In this document: piece after piece, positions 23,793 through 35,722 of the stretch
Numbering within the stretch: the stretch's first letter is position 1
Layout: each line of letters opens with the position of its first letter
Source of the DNA: Gymnopilus junonius
Lineage: Eukaryota > Basidiomycota > Agaricomycetes > Agaricales > Galerinaceae
Length of the DNA: 64,000 nucleotides
Assembly (NCBI GenBank): GCA_015501075.1
Contig: JADNYJ010000101.1
Span: 80,349-144,348, forward strand
Direction of reading: 5' to 3'
Translations under genes and position numbers: made by a program
Notes under the pieces: generated by a model
What the model was told of the DNA's origin: nothing
Seen by the model: only the letters and a program-made list of their open reading frames with translations
Databases searched by the model: none

Positions 23793-25980
23793 ACGCCGAC
23801 TGGACTAATCTTCTGACATTGCCGCGACATCGTTGTTTCCCATTCAATCTCATGCTTCTCCAGATAAAATTCGGGGAAGTTGATACTTGGTGGCGCAATT
23901 TCTGAGGAGTAAGTTGTGATACTCCCTGTAAAAGCAGAAGTTAGTGGATAAAGAACATCGACTATATACAGTCGCAGGCAAGTTTATGGGCATCTTGTGT
24001 GTCAATCATTGGAGTTCTTAGGGGCTTAGCTGACAGCATTTTTCTGGAAGACGTTTTGATGTCATATCCATTAAATTTCAGCCTAGTTTAGCCTCCACTG
24101 ACACACCAATTCCCCGATTGCCAATTCAAGCCTTAACTTGTAATCTCCGATGGGCGCTTTGCCCCTGAAGTCCGCTTTTTCCCTTGTTCCGACGTCGGTT
24201 TCATTCCCTCGTAGAAATCTGGGCACGGGGCTTATGTTAAATTGAATAATTTTGCGGCAGAGCGGCTTTGTTCGAATTAATCAGCGGGGGTGGCAATGTC
24301 TTCTTAGTGTAAAATAGCAAAATGGATATGAATCAGCACTCGGAGCTTGTTGAAAGGCCTGGGGCTTCCGAGTTTGGCAATTTTTTTTTCTCTCTCTGTC
24401 ATTTCGCTCATCATATGCCGCTCATGCGCGCTCATTCACCAGTCCGGAAGCAGCATGCCTTCGTGGCATTCACACAGGCATCCTCGATCACTCTCTATCC
24501 GAAGTCAGAGATCCTCAGTCCAGCGTGGCCCCAAGCCTAAATTTCCGCGAATGAGCTTCTGTTCCCCACGGTACCACAGATTGTGTGTCTGGATGGCAAC
24601 CCCTATCCGAGATCGTCTGAAAAGATACACCTGCCCAGCATCAAATATTTTCTATCCGATTCCGTCCAAACGTAGCATGTGATGATATTGCCTGAGGTGC
24701 CATAAGTGATTGGTAGAACTGTTCGATAGATGAGGGGAATCGGGTTTGTGGGAGCTAGAGTAGAAACAGCTGCAGGCATACTTGTCATTCTTTTACGTGA
24801 GTTCACCCAGAAGATGGTGGTAGATTCGCGAAACATGAGTACTTTTACGGGTCTTTGGGCGCAAACCGAGACTTATCTACCCTGCATTGAATATCCAGTT
24901 GGGACGACATTTTATTTGTGTATAATAACATCTAGATTCTGGTTTTTCAAGTTATGGAGTAATTTGTCATGCGCCGCATCTCAGTTCGCATCATATGGTG
25001 ACTTAAACACAGACGTTGCGAGAGATAAAACCCTACGGTCATCTAAAATTCTAAATTTTAATAACACATGGCAAGCAAATACAACTGCACAAACGGCCCG
25101 AAAATTAACAGTTAGTCACCTGTAGTGTGAATGGAGCAGTAAGTCGGTAAGCCGGGTCGTAATAAGAGAGCCGGAGGGCATATCGCTAACACTTGTACGT
25201 ACGCTACCGAGGGAGGCAAATAGGTCAAGTGCGCTAAGAGGTGAGATGGATCCACGACTGAGGTAACAAACAATTGACTAAGTATTGTGAAAGCATCAAT
25301 AAAAAAGATTTATTAGATTGAGCCTATGAAATGAGGTAAAGATTAAAAGATTAACCGGTACGGTCTATTCCTGAACACCGGTGTCCAAGCTTAACCCAAT
25401 GGTGGCGTGTTTGACGTCCTAAATGGCTTAACATTGTCAGATATGCTTTTTCTGCGACTACTGGAGCTAATCACTCAATTAATACAGGCGTAAAATGACT
25501 TCATCGGAATACCTGATTTTTAAAGCTTGCCATACAATATTTTGATTGTAGGACATAATCAGCTCAACGTCATTATATGTACTTACACACAAATCAAACC
25601 GGATGTACGTATGTATAGCTCATGCTCCACTACATCTGCAGTATCTTCCGTGGTCAACTAGTCACAGGTGGTCGCTGAGGCACTGCCGCACATGTATTGC
25701 AGATGAAGGTGTTTAAGTTGGTGCTTAGAGGACTTTGCTGTGCGTGGCTATTTTGGGATAACGACGTCATCCCTGTGCGCAGCTGTGGCTCTTCCACGTA
25801 AAGATGCAACGACCATTCGATATTCAACGTTCAACATTCAGCGATATTATTATCTCGGCCACATCCCCTGGACTTGCTAGGATTATCACTCCTTCGTCAA
25901 TGGAGTGGGAAATCCATTCCCATATGACGTAATGGGTAGAAACTCGGTCCTGCCAAATCAGACGATCTTCTTCTGGCCAG
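23793..25980. other. Intergenic region with possible repeat debris
   Basis: No gene was identified. A segment at about 25086-25110 (CAACTGCACAAACGGCCCGA) resembles the end of the dispersed MITE-like unit seen at 22.9 and 61.9 kb. Frames at 24322-24682 and 24730-25125 have no known domain. Confidence 0.4.
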
Positions 25981-25987
25981 CTTGCCG

Positions 25988-25995
25988 TATAAAAT
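25988..25995 (+). promoter_or_regulatory. TATA-like box upstream of BTB-like gene 1
   Basis: TATAAAAT lies 36-43 bases ahead of the ATG at 26031. That spacing would give a very short leader. Supported only by motif and position. Confidence 0.4.
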
Positions 25996-26030
25996 CCTCG
26001 CTCTCCTCCACTTTTGACGGTTACATCCCA

Positions 26031-27273
26031 ATGGATCCCAGTCAGAATCAATCTGAATATCCATTTGAACAACTTGTCCGCCTAGACTATCCTACCCCTC
26101 CTCCTTCGTTTCCTCAATATTCATTACAATTCAGCAAGTTCATTGACTATCGTGATTCATATGCTTACCCACCTGCCAGCCCCACTGCCTCTTCAAGTGG
26201 GAGTTATCAGGGGTTTGCTTCATCCCCCGCCTCTCTTGTTAAGTGATATATTGACTCTCTCCTCATGTCATACTGACTTTCTTCTTGTTATGTAGCAATC
26301 TCTTGCTACCCCGGTACTGACGAACGGGCCAGCTTCACCAGCAACAACTTCAGAGATCGAAGAGACTATCTCGATCTCTACTGCGTTTCACCCCGGAAGT
26401 ATTCCAATTCCTGATACCATTCTTTCGTCCTCAGACGGAGTCATGTTCTATGTCTATGCGAAAACAATCCTAGATCAATGCTCAACTTCTTTCGAGCCCC
26501 AATTATGTGCCCGATTGTCCGACGCGCGCTTTAGGAACCAGATTGTCCAGCTCGATGCACTAAGTGCAGAGCTCAATATCATCCTCCATGCATTGTATGG
26601 GACCTCTCCAGCGGTACATTCTCCTGATTTCGATACCATCGTGAGAGCCGTCGATCGCATGCCCAGTTATGCAATACCACCGGAAATTCTAATACACCCA
26701 TCCACCGCATTATATGATCTTATCCTTTCTTATGCGCCCCTTCGTCCCCTGGATGTTTACGCCCTCGCAGCTCATCATCACCTGTCTTCAATGCTGTTGC
26801 TGCTTCCGCTCACCTTCTGTCATACGATTTATCGTTGATCACGGATGCAATGGCCGAGCGAATCGGTGCGGTTTATCTGAAAAAGTTGCTACTACTCCAC
26901 GTGGGCCGGTTCTCCGCATTGAAATTGATACTTCTCCAACCTCCTCTTCCTCATCCACTCATAAAGGAATGTGGGTTTGAGGATCAAAAGAAGCTGACAC
27001 GAGCGTGGGCACTCGCTAGTGCATATCTTGCTTGGGACGCACGACCAGGTTTGTGCCCTGTTATTATGGCTTTCTTTGCTAACCCTCTTCTTAGACTTGT
27101 CCACTCATAGCATGCGGACTGCTTTAAATCCACTTATGGAGCATCTGACATGCGAACTCTGCATTCAGTCACTGAAAGATAGAATAAAGGCTGTTGTCGT
27201 GCAATGGGCCTCCGTAAAGGTAAAGTGCCCTTGTTCTATACTTCCGTCATTTGTACACTTTCTTACGGCTTAG
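26031..27273 (+). pseudogene. BTB-like fungal protein, copy 1, one frame break
   Basis: Exons are 26031-26237, 26296-27048 and 27095 onward; the last reads to TAG at 27271-27273 or splices at 27219. The protein is of an Agaricomycete family with a BTB/POZ-like fold: SSDGVMFYVYAKTIL (start of domain), LNIILHALYG, FDTIVRAVDRM, ALYDLILSYAPLRPLDVYALAAHH, then DAMAERIGAVYLKKLLLLHVGR, DQKKLTRAWALASAYLAWDARP and LSPL-type CxxC region (HLTCELCIQSL). The frame shifts by one base at about 26792, between HHHLSSM and VAASAHLLSYDL; one added base restores the usual block. No ligand or partner is known for the family. The gene is either recently dead or affected by a sequencing indel. A related, more damaged copy lies 3 kb downstream. 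Confidence 0.7.
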
Positions 27274-27411
27274 AAAGCCACGGCCAGCGTGGACATGGAA
27301 AAGCAGATTAAATCATGCTTAAATTCGTGGTCCATAGTGTTGGCCTACTACCTTTTACTTTACATTCCTCTCTCTGCTGAAGGGGTGGTCGCCCGTGGTC
27401 CTGCCTAGTCG

Positions 27412-30308
27412 TTGCTGATATTTCTCATATAGCGCACGATTTGATCCCTTGCATTGACCGAGGCCCATACTATGCACAAGGCCGACTTGGTTAGCTTGCA
27501 TACGATTCCGTATATGTGCTGCAAGGGTCTGATTTGTTTATTTCTGTACTAGGATCCATTAAAAGCCTTATCGCAGCGAGGCACAACGCAGGTCGTTTCC
27601 CCGAGGCGTTTATCAGACACCGACTTGGCCAATCTCCAGCCTCAAGCAAAAGAACCAGTCAATGGGAGTTTGTGAGGGACTAGTAAATGTCACACTTCGT
27701 TCTGCTCTAGATATAGTCCAATATTGTCTGTTCTATTCTATGATTCATGCTCACGTCCATCGAATAGTTGCATGATTCTCTTAGTGACTTCCCCCTTCGC
27801 TTTGATCGTACACGTAGACAATCTCACGCCATTGCCCTTCTTCAAACGAAAGTCTCGTGGCTACTTTCTAATCCTTATTGTCGTTATACCGCGTACTGCG
27901 TTGTAACTAGTACTGCGATTACGAACACTTTGCTTGGGTCAAGGGCGAAAAGATGCAATAATGGTGTGGAAAGGACGGGTATAACGGTTCTGTGAGACTT
28001 TGTCGACCTCTTGATCTTCGATTTAGTCATCCACGTAGGTCTTTTGGTTAAGGCACCGTCACAAGCTTTGAAATCCTTTCAGGTCTCAATCATACACACA
28101 GTTTTTGGAGTTCAAAGCACGCTCGATGTATACGATTCGCGTAGTAGAGATCGTCGTGTAGCTTCATAAGGACGCCTGAAGTTAGGGCTGGTTCTCCTAA
28201 CATTGATTCAATGCAATCTGGTGACATGCTTTGCACGTTCTACCTCGTTATCGGCAAAGGGCTTCAAAGAAAAGCTGGGCTGGGATTGGCGAGTTCTTTA
28301 GGCTTCCTTCTCGGGATGTCGACGGCGCACTAATCAAAGATCTGGGGTGCTATCGATTTAGAGTCTAGACATCAACCAGCATCAACCTGGCCACTACAGA
28401 CGTCATCCTATGTCATCCCATCAACAAGGGGTACACCCGAACGCCAAATAGATCCGACAATTGAATTCGGGCAACTACAGCGCCCGCCCAGAAAAATTAA
28501 ACGACATATTATTAATTTCTCCAGATAACTCTCCTTCCCCGTGAAGATTTTGCTGACTTCCTACAAGCCTCGCTCAAAGTGTTCCATTATCGTTCTCACG
28601 AAAATAGTGACAGTACGAAATCCATCTTCTGACATGGAAATGAGCAGAAGTCTCCTGAAATACTTGAACGAGAAAGAGGCTTCCATTTTCATCTCTTTTT
28701 ACACCACTCCAGCGCTGGTAATTAAACAGTCGCTGGGTTTCCAGAAGAGGGAGTCCTCAGTCGTCAATACTAAAGGCTCCGACGATTCTATTCTTGGAGC
28801 CGAGTATCTCGATTGCCTTTATCCGTTTGGGAACCTCGCAAGCACGTTGCCGTAAGTTGAAACCGGCCTCAAGGTTTTTTTTTCCTCAGCACCGAACGCT
28901 GTGGGACCACAAAAATCTGCATTGTTAGGAATTCGGGACTCTATACCCTACGGTGTACTAACATTTATACGTCAAACACTTCCAACATTCCGGGTTCAGT
29001 ATACAGAACGTGTTAGTCACTGCATTATGGACTACCTTATAAATCAAGTTCGTTCAATGGATTTTCTGGACCCCTCCAGACGCGGAGCGAAAACGTCCAA
29101 AGAAGCTTCGCGACTGGTTCTGTCCTTGAATATGTTTTCCCCTTATGACCCTTATGAGGTGACTATTTGTGGCCAGTGCTTGACATATATTGTCTGGCGA
29201 AGAAGAAACGACTTTTTCATCGAGATTAATCCCTTGGTTCACTTTCTTTCAGGAGTTCTTGGTTCCGGGGCCAAGGCGTTATCTCGCTATTCTTTGTACC
29301 TGGTTCTCATAAGATGTGAGATCTGCATATTTTACCTACCAGATATAGGAAATAGATGTATATCACGCCTTTCTAGGATGTAATTGTTCAGTGTTCAAAG
29401 TGTTTGTGACCGGAGGTCGCAAGGGATGGTTTGTAGAACGCCGGTCCTGCTTTGTTGGAGCGCTGATCTGACTTTCGTAGAAGCATGGAGACATTTTCAA
29501 GCGATTATGAACATCATCGGAATCTGGCTATCTATCCTCAATTACAACTGGAACTCCATTTCTTACTCAACCCGAGGAAATATTCCATTCCTACTCCTAG
29601 AAGAGGGATTATTCAGGAGGGTGATGATTTTGGACATTTCATGTCAGATACATTACGTGGATCTAAGTCCCATCATCGATGTGCTAAAAAATACATCTCC
29701 ATCCGGTATTCAGATTGCCCTCTGATCTCTTCCATATGTTTCGAGTATCCTTTCCATGACAAACGTCGTCGTATAAGTGAATTACCTGATCTGTCACGGT
29801 TTTCTTTTTTTCATAGTTGCTACTTTCGCATTGATATGAACTTGTAGCCGGGACGTCATCAATCCAATGTGCAGGGCACCATAGATGCTAGAAAACAGTC
29901 TCAGAATCATGAAAAGAAGATATATCATCTTGGCCAAGTTAGGATGCGCGGTGCGATTCTTTTCTGAGCCCTGCATACCTATTTTAAAGTCTAGACTCCA
30001 TGCACCGTTTCGATTAGGAAACAAGATCCTCAGACAATTAATCCGGACCCTAAGTTTGGCTTCCTTCACCGAACTTCAAAACTTTAAGTCAGGCCAACCA
30101 ATTTGCTACTTGTATGGTAGACTCATGTTACTCTCCTAATGAGCAACTTGTTCTCACGCATGGAATTTGGGGAAAGAACTTGCTTGACGTGTCTGGAACG
30201 AAAATCTTTAAACTGCATTCTGTCGAACTATATCCGCATTGCTCCTTTCTGGTTTCGTGCTATAAAGGCGGATCCTTCAGATACGTTCTTTTTCTTACTA
30301 GAGCTACT
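27412..30308. other. Region between the two BTB-like copies, no recognisable gene
   Basis: Medium-sized frames exist (28541-28855, 28901-29383, 29384-29847, plus strand) but they carry no motif I can assign and do not connect by convincing splice sites. They may be remains of a decayed gene. Confidence 0.35.
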
Positions 30309-31508
30309 ATGGATTCTAACCCATACCAATTTGCATATTCCTTTGAACAGGCGGCTCCCGTCGAGTACACAAACTCTACCCGCTGATCCAATATCAGATG
30401 GAAGTCGATGGATATGCCACTTATACCGACTCCTATGATTACTCTACCGATAGTCCGGGTGTGTCATCCAACGGAACCGGGAGCTCTCAAAATCTCTTGG
30501 AGTCTCAACTAGCAACCGTACGTACTCAATTACTTTAGAGTTTACCAAATTTTTAAAAACCTACCCCGACTCGAAGGTGTCGACCTCTTGCTCGACACTC
30601 GCAAATGCACTAACCCTTACTCCACCCGCGCTCCTCGTTGAAGCAGATGATACCATATCTATTTCAACCGTCTTCCACCCCGACACTTTTCCGACCCCGG
30701 ATGCTCTTTTTTCTTCGTCGGACGGGTTATTTTCTATGTCCACGCGCATACCATTTTGGAACGCTGCTCTACAGCTTTCACGGAGTACCTTTCTACTTCT
30801 CTATCCAACCGTACGCTTCCAACTGACATTATCGAACTCGATGCACCGAGCCTCGAGCTCAACGTTATCCTTCACCACGGTGTACGGTACATCTCCTGAA
30901 GCTCATTCACCTGATATAGGAACACTCGTAAATGCAGTTGACCGGATGCAGACCTATGGCATTCTCCTCAGTCCGTTATACGGCCGTCACACCGTTATAC
31001 GACCTCCTGCTTTCTAAAGCACCGTTATACCCTCTCGATATCTACGCCCTTGCTTCCCATCACGATATACCATCGCTCCGCTGTGAGCGTATCGTCGCAT
31101 CTACTGGCATACGATTTATTTTCAATTACGGACGCCATGGCCGAGCGGATCACACCTATTTATTTGAAGAGGTTGTTGCTACTCCATGCCGGGCGCTTTA
31201 AATCCTTAAAGGGCATTCTTCTCCATCCTCCTCACCCTCACCCTCCCACTAGGCATTGCGGACTCAATGACCAAAAGAAGCTAACACGCGCTTGGGCACT
31301 GGTAAGCGCATACCTAGTTTGGGATTCACAACCCGGTCAGCACTTTCACAAATCCACATCACACTCACTAATACACATCTCAGATCTGTCGGTACACCGC
31401 ATTCAGTCGACATTGAACCCGCTCATCGAACACATCACTTGTGACATGTGCAACCAAGTTTTGAGTGAAAAGGTAAAAGACGTTTTGGTACGTTGGGCTT
31501 CTGTAAAG
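30309..31508 (+). pseudogene. BTB-like fungal protein, copy 2, heavily frameshifted
   Basis: The copy parallels copy 1 block by block: start MDSNPYQFAYSFEQ, then DDTISISTVFHPDTFPTPDA and FSSSDG, VIFYVHAHTILERCSTAF, ELNVILHH, YGTSPEAHSPDIGTLVNAVDRM, PLYDLLLSKAPLYPLDIYALASHH, SSHLLAYDLFSITDAMAERI, DQKKLTRAWALVSAYLVWD and CDMCNQVL. Successive blocks lie in different frames, so at least five indels separate them (near 30385, 30728, 30880, 30965 and 31075). No continuous product can be made. It is a duplicated gene that has lost its frame while its conserved segments remain easily readable, which implies fairly recent inactivation. Confidence 0.75.
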
Positions 31509-33516
31509 GTATGGTCAAATTCTATTCATACCAAACAGGACATTACTAACTATAATGCTTTTTCGTACAGTGCACCATTTAATCTCAATGGATAGTGCAG
31601 AGCTGTGGAATGGGCCTCGAGTTCTAACTTATCAATTTTTTACGTGAAGGGGACGCTAGTCGTTAGAAGAAAATTTACATGCCGTTACCGGGATCATTGT
31701 ATTACCTGTAGTCATTGCTAAGAATAATTAAAACACCACGAATCAATTTTTTTCTGGGTTGAACCCAGAGATCAAGTTTTGGGGTTCACTTGCCTTACAT
31801 CCATTTTGCGCGGCTGCACTCCTATTAGGTTTAGTGCATGCGTCCAGACTCCAGCGGCGCCTTCGAGATCCGAATTTTCGGCGATGTGATTTCCCCCTTT
31901 GAGGGGATTCTAGGAGAAGACACATGGTGCCAATTGGGGGCAAGCTTGGTCTATTGTTCACCTTATATCCCTTTGTGGATTCGAGTAGGAATATAGTGGA
32001 TATTGGCCGAGCCATAATCAGGAACCACACAAATTTTCAGTTTTCTGAACCGATGCGCAAGTCTAATGAAAAAAAAATCAAGATGAACCGAAACCCAATC
32101 GGAAAAGTTGATAGGTATACAAGCAGGACAGAAGGTGTGGGACAGATTGGTGACGTCTTTATAATTGCTTCTTAATCACAGATAAATCACTCCTGAACTT
32201 GAAGAATACAGCCAGAGTACTTTTTCACCAGGGCCCCTTCGAATTGGAAAGTTTTGGACGACGGCCTCATCCATTCTTAAAAAAAGGTCGAGACCTGGAT
32301 GGCTTTGGGCTGTTCTACGCCACTTATATCCAGATGATGCCTATTTTCAATCTAGCAAGAAAGGACGTATTTGACAATAAAATCAAGTATACATCCAATT
32401 GGGGGAGCGCCCATTGAAAGCACGGGAATTTTTGCGCAAGTGGCACCGGCGGACCCCTGTTGCAGTATTTCCACGTCATTCCGGCAAGGGCTAACGCTCT
32501 GATCACTATCACGTTGGCGGCGAGCAACGGTTACCAATTCTTCGAATTCATTCTCTCGATACCAACTACGACTCTTTGTATACCTGGAAATCTGGGTCAA
32601 CACGAGTAGCAATATTCGGCGCTAGACGACATGCAAGGTCCTTCATGTATTCGGCTGTACCAAACTTTACTGGGAGGCTTATTTTTACGTCGTTTCAATA
32701 ACGTCATCTTTCCACTGTTCAAACTTTACATTCATCGTGAGTTGAAGGCTGTCGCTTCTTTCCTTAAATCGCTTTTTAGTACTCCTGGGATGGCACAAGT
32801 AAACTCGGCCGAAAAACTTCCATTGCGAACAGTTGAACGTTGAACACTCGGACTGTACATTTGACGCTCGTGCGTGGTATTTCCCAAAGGTGCCCTTATC
32901 CTGCCCATATACTCGAATAGGAGGGACTCGCCAAAAGATATAGTCCACGCTACACTATCTCCCGGCTTTGATATATTCCTGGTGTAGAGTGTGGAATGAA
33001 CTTACTGTGGACTCCCCACTCACTCTGAAGGAACATTGGGATTACTTGCGCTTTGGGCCTTTCATTTATTCTCTGATCGATCGTACATCATTAATGCATT
33101 ATTGGTCATCGAGGGCCAGCCAGTCATATTTCTGCAAGGACATTCGGGCTTTCATTCTAGCCCGAAACTCCGGTCGTCATCGTCCAGTGCACTAAACGCG
33201 TACGCGCTGATCACTTCCCCTGAATAATTCGATCGACAGCAAAGAAGCTGCAGAGCCACAACATCCTTTTCCTACATTCCTATTGTAGAATCTTCCCTCG
33301 TGGGGTCGGGCTTAATAGTGCCCTACCGCCTTTGATCTCGCCGCGTTGGTACGACATTTTTCCCAGCCTGTAATTCGATTATTGCCCGCACAAACCATTT
33401 CGTATGTATATAATATTGCAACAACCCTCTTACCCGCTTCCATATCGTTTTCGTTTCTTAAATTATACCTTTCGGATTTGTCCTACACCCCTCATCATTA
33501 TTGGCCAGATTGTAAA
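31509..33516. other. Unassigned region upstream of the LINE
   Basis: Frames at 31924-32175, 32199-32417, 32631-32843 and 32968-33227 (plus) are weak and show no domain. An open frame at 33346-33528 reaches the LINE insertion site (see the joined-frame observation). Confidence 0.35.
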
Positions 33517-33527
33517 CTCTTCTTGTG
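33517..33527. repeat. Left target-site duplication of the LINE
   Basis: CTCTTCTTGTG (11 bases) recurs exactly right after the poly(A) tail at 40309-40319. This fixes both ends of the inserted element. Confidence 0.9.
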
Positions 33528-33712
33528 AGGAACTCTCTTGATCCGCTACCACCACCACCGCCGCTCTTCCCACGGGTCAAACAGTGGAGAACAGAGGTCG
33601 GACGGTACAGTACGGTATTGAAGTAGAGTAGAAAGGCAAACCCTCGACTAGTCCTCCGCTTCTCTTCTAAGTAACTACTTGCGCACTGCAACTTACACAC
33701 CCCGCGAAAGAA

Positions 33713-35722
33713 ATGAGCCAAAGGCAGAACTCCCGAGTCACGAGGGGAAGTGCTGGACCTAGCACCACCGTCTCCGAATCGACGAAAAACGACATCCTAA
33801 AGGACTCGCGATCGAGGATCAAGGACAAAGAGGCAGCTAAGAGGTTTTTAGTTGTGAAAGAGCTAGTGCCAGAAGGTGAACGAATCACTACTGCTTCACT
33901 GTCAACTGCTCTACTCTGGGCCACCATAGATAAAAGACTACTGACGCACAACGATTGGATCGATACGATGAGGGCTGTTGCGATCAGCCTCGACAACCTA
34001 CCGGCGGAAGAAGCGATGGAAGTGGTGACCACACACACGCAGAACCTCTTCGACGACCTGGCAGACAACCTGAAGAGGGACATCGGTAAAACTTTGGAGG
34101 ACGGCAAACAGGCAGTGGCCGACGAGTTGACAGCACACAAATCTCAATACTACACACCGGCAACGGAAGAACTAGAGGAGACGGTACGGCAGGAGGCCAA
34201 TGCACTAAGACAACCAACGTACGCCGACGTCCTGAGGACGAAAGTAAATGGAAACAACAAAGGCGACAACATCCGCGCGGAAGTGCTCTCGAGGGAAAGC
34301 AAAAGGAATCGGCAGATCCTCATGGACACGGTCCCAGGAGTAGCAAGCGCGGTCGCCAATTTAACCCCGATGGAAATTGTGGAGAAAGCCAACATCGCAT
34401 GGGAGGCCTTACCAGACACGGATTTCAGTCACAGCGACTCTAGGTGGGACGAGCCCGAGCCGACATCAGACCACAAACCCAGCGACTCAAGGTTCATCGT
34501 CGCCAGAGTTTTGAAGAATGGAGGAGTGATTTTGGAGATGTCGAACGAGGAAGGAGTAGAGTGGCTCAGCAGGGAGGATGCGAGGAGAGCTTTTGAAACA
34601 CACTTCGGGCCCGCAACCATTAAGGATAGACAGTACTCGCTCATCATCGAATTCATCTCAACCAGCCTCAAGAACATTCTCAGCGACCGAGTCAGAAAGA
34701 TAGAGGAGTACAACGAGATCCGAAAGAACAAGATAGAACAGATCAGATGGATGCGAGATCCATCGAAGAGCTGGAACCCAACCCAGACATTTGCACACGC
34801 CATCCTTACAACAAGAGATAGAGAAGTAGCGAATACCATCATTAAAGACGGACTAATCATTGAAGGCAGCAGGTACAAGGCAAGGAAGCTCGAGGAGGAG
34901 CCCAGGCGCTGCTACAAGTGCCAGGTGATCAACGTGAACCACAAAGCCGCAGAATGCCCTGAGGACGAGGTGTGCGCAAATTGCTGCTCAAGACGACACC
35001 CCACGGGACAGTGCGACAAGAGCCAAACTGAACATTCCTGTGCAAGCTGCAGAAGAGCACGACGTGAAGACGTACGACACGCCGCCTGGAGCAGGAAATG
35101 CCCCATCTATTTGGAGCAACGTGAGAAGCTACGAGACAAAATCCCCGAGAATCACTATATCTACTACCCGGACCGCGACGTTGAATGGACCTGGAAGATG
35201 AAAGACGAGGAGTTCGAAAACAACACGATGCAGGAGAGACAGAACGGAAACCGCGACACCCAGAGATACGAATTTAACCGACAACGCCGACGACAGGAGA
35301 AGGAGGATCAACAACCCGGCGGGCGACAACGTAGACCAAGAGAAGACTCCTACTGGGCCCCACAAGAAGAATACACCACGACCAATACTACAACAGAACC
35401 CCGGTCCCGAGCCTCTCAGCAGGGCGCCAGCTCACAAGTCAGACAGACAGAAGACCCGAGGCGCAGGCCAGCCCCAACACCCAGCAGGACACCCTCTAGA
35501 ACCCCCTCCAGAGCCCCCTCCAGGGGACGAGTTTTCGCCAGACGGCACAGCGTAAGCAGAGTGAGAAACACTAACAACAGGGACTCCCCACGAGAAGGCC
35601 CAGCCTTAGGAGGCACACAGCGCACTTTACCAACCGATTGGATAGCAACGCAACGTAGCCGCGAAGGCAACCACGAGATGCATCGACCGACAGCATCAGC
35701 AACCACCAACGGACTTAGATGA
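33713..35722 (+). CDS. LINE ORF1, gag-like nucleic-acid-binding protein
   Basis: A single uninterrupted frame of 669 residues. The N-terminal two thirds are charged and helix-prone with no known domain. Three zinc-knuckle-like units follow near residues 400-465: C-x2-C-x6-H-x4-C (CYKCQVINVNHKAAEC), C-x2-C-x4-H-x4-C (CANCCSRRHPTGQC) and a looser CASC...H...C. The C-terminal part is Arg/Gln/Pro-rich and probably disordered (TPSRTPSRTPSRAPSRG). The family role is to bind the element RNA and form the ribonucleoprotein particle. Its stop TGA overlaps an ATG of ORF2 (ATGA at 35719-35722), which suggests ORF2 translation by termination-reinitiation. Confidence 0.88.
   Translation: MSQRQNSRVTRGSAGPSTTVSESTKNDILKDSRSRIKDKEAAKRFLVVKELVPEGERITTASLSTALLWATIDKRLLTHNDWIDTMRAVAISLDNLPAEEAMEVVTTHTQNLFDDLADNLKRDIGKTLEDGKQAVADELTAHKSQYYTPATEELEETVRQEANALRQPTYADVLRTKVNGNNKGDNIRAEVLSRESKRNRQILMDTVPGVASAVANLTPMEIVEKANIAWEALPDTDFSHSDSRWDEPEPTSDHKPSDSRFIVARVLKNGGVILEMSNEEGVEWLSREDARRAFETHFGPATIKDRQYSLIIEFISTSLKNILSDRVRKIEEYNEIRKNKIEQIRWMRDPSKSWNPTQTFAHAILTTRDREVANTIIKDGLIIEGSRYKARKLEEEPRRCYKCQVINVNHKAAECPEDEVCANCCSRRHPTGQCDKSQTEHSCASCRRARREDVRHAAWSRKCPIYLEQREKLRDKIPENHYIYYPDRDVEWTWKMKDEEFENNTMQERQNGNRDTQRYEFNRQRRRQEKEDQQPGGRQRRPREDSYWAPQEEYTTTNTTTEPRSRASQQGASSQVRQTEDPRRRPAPTPSRTPSRTPSRAPSRGRVFARRHSVSRVRNTNNRDSPREGPALGGTQRTLPTDWIATQRSREGNHEMHRPTASATTNGLR

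Noticed and set aside
24322..25125. Plus-strand frames of 70-130 codons
   Set aside because: No domain, alternative start codons or no splice support; composition like intergenic DNA.
25140..25300. Possible solo LTR (region with GAGAGCCGGAGGG)
   Set aside because: No TG...CA ends, target duplication or second copy could be seen.
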